The notes beneath the pieces were generated by a model, which was not told the origin of the DNA, did no database searches, and saw only the letters and a list, made by a program, of their open reading frames with translations. From Fremontodendron californicum (Eukaryota > Streptophyta > Magnoliopsida > Malvales > Malvaceae), in assembly GCA_030761205.1 (NCBI GenBank), contig JAULJL010000011.1:16854501-16918500 (forward strand): DNA of 64,000 nt, given 5' to 3'. Made by a program: the position numbers and the translations under genes. Positions 63,194-64,000 of the stretch are shown here, in pieces. Every line of letters starts with the position of its first letter. Position 1 is the first letter of the stretch.

Positions 63194-64000
63194 TGTCGCA
63201 ACCTAAAAACATAACAAGTCCCATCGCAAGACTTTATTATTCACTAAGCGTGACATTAAAAAAAATCGAGGAAAAGCCGACTTAATTCCTCTAGAAAAAT
63301 GAAGGTTTTGAAAATGACCTTGAAAAAGACATGGAGTGGCCACCAATATTTTTTAGCTAGCTGTGACCGGCCACCTATTAAAACCGGTTTTATAAAATAC
63401 TTTAAAAATGAATTAAAAGATTTTTAAAACCAATTTCAAGTCTGCGTTTTAAACTAGAGAAATCAAAGAAACGGGTTCGGGACTCGGTTACGTGCGGGGA
63501 AGGATTAGCACCCCCACAACGCCCGTATAAAACGGTACCTTATTAATCATGTGTTATCTCAAATCTCGGTAAAGAAGTCGATTTTAAATTTAGTATTTCA
63601 AGTTAATTCCCAATTTAAAGAAAAATAATTCCATTTTTAATTGAAAATGATCCGGAATTTATAAATTCAAAATTTTCCTATATTCCCCAACAAACATGGC
63701 AAAATATAGAAATTTTTATTAATTTGGAAAACTTTCCGAATCATTCTCATTTTAAAGAAGATATTTCGTTTTTAATGATAATTGATGATATCCTCCCCAG
63801 CAAACCCAACAGAGAACTCATGAATTATTTTAACTCAGGAATATCTTTATTTTGTTGAAAATCATTACCTTTTTTGAAAACATTTAAAAGAAATGAATAT
63901 GTATATGCATGACATAGCAAAATCTAAATAATATAATGCAACCTAAATGATATGATATAATTTAAATACCTTAGCATATTCTAAATGAAATGAAATATCC
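63194..64000 (-). mobile_element. Element E: Tat/Ogre-type LTR, 3' end
   Basis: It starts with tgtcgcaacc at 63194, the complement of the Tat LTR end, inside LTR D, with gaagt (63189-63193) as the probable TSD. It closely follows 45054-45860 of A's LTR. With no PBS beside it, it is a 3' LTR or solo LTR. It continues past the window. Confidence 0.8.

Overview
The window is plant nuclear DNA made almost entirely of nested LTR retrotransposons. No host gene, rRNA or tRNA gene is recognisable. Three signals point to an angiosperm, most likely a eudicot: Tat/Ogre-type Ty3-gypsy elements with 4.3-5.7 kb LTRs and a tRNA-Arg-type primer-binding site (PBS), an Athila-type gag-protease with a tRNA-Asp-type PBS, and a chromovirus-like derivative with an initiator-Met-type PBS. 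The species cannot be named from the sequence. At least eleven insertions can be separated by their TG...CA ends and 5-bp target-site duplications (TSDs). I name them with letters.

Left half (1-27518). The host is C, an Athila-like tandem array on the minus strand: LTR (8165-9421), gag-protease unit (9422-17653), LTR (17654-19177), gag-protease unit (19178-23124), LTR (23125-27518). Neither unit has RT or integrase. C is broken by three insertions: Tat element G (minus; 5' LTR 3576-8164, leader 2178-3575), solo Tat LTR I (plus; 11218-15510, TSD ctacc), and solo gypsy LTR K (23588-26487). G's leader is itself cut by Tat LTR H (plus; ends at 2177).

Middle and right half (27519-64000). After a short tandem-repeat stretch comes F (minus; 27961-30432), a short chromovirus-like derivative. 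Its 5' LTR is cut by B (minus), a long Tat element with no recognised coding sequence: 3' LTR 30433-36161, internal DNA 36162-37513 and 49948-53640, start of the 5' LTR 53641-54296. Inside B's 3' untranslated repeats sits A (minus; 37514-49942, TSD atgca). A keeps a full 5' LTR, the leader and two gag-like pseudogenes, but has lost pol and half of its 3' LTR. B's 5' LTR is cut by LTR J (plus; 54297-58296), J by LTR D (minus; 58297-63193), and D by LTR E (minus; 63194 to the window end). The stack F, B, J, D, E is therefore five levels deep.

The strongest candidates for undescribed biology are in the Tat elements. Their leaders carry tandem hairpins whose stems differ between copies while pairing is kept. 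A long inverted repeat joins the LTR 3' region to the leader across the PBS in all three elements with a visible 5' end. Every LTR with its 5' region visible carries clustered W-box cores near its start, and the LTRs contain arrays of roughly 158-bp monomers. These are readings by eye; alignments, identities and folding energies were not computed.
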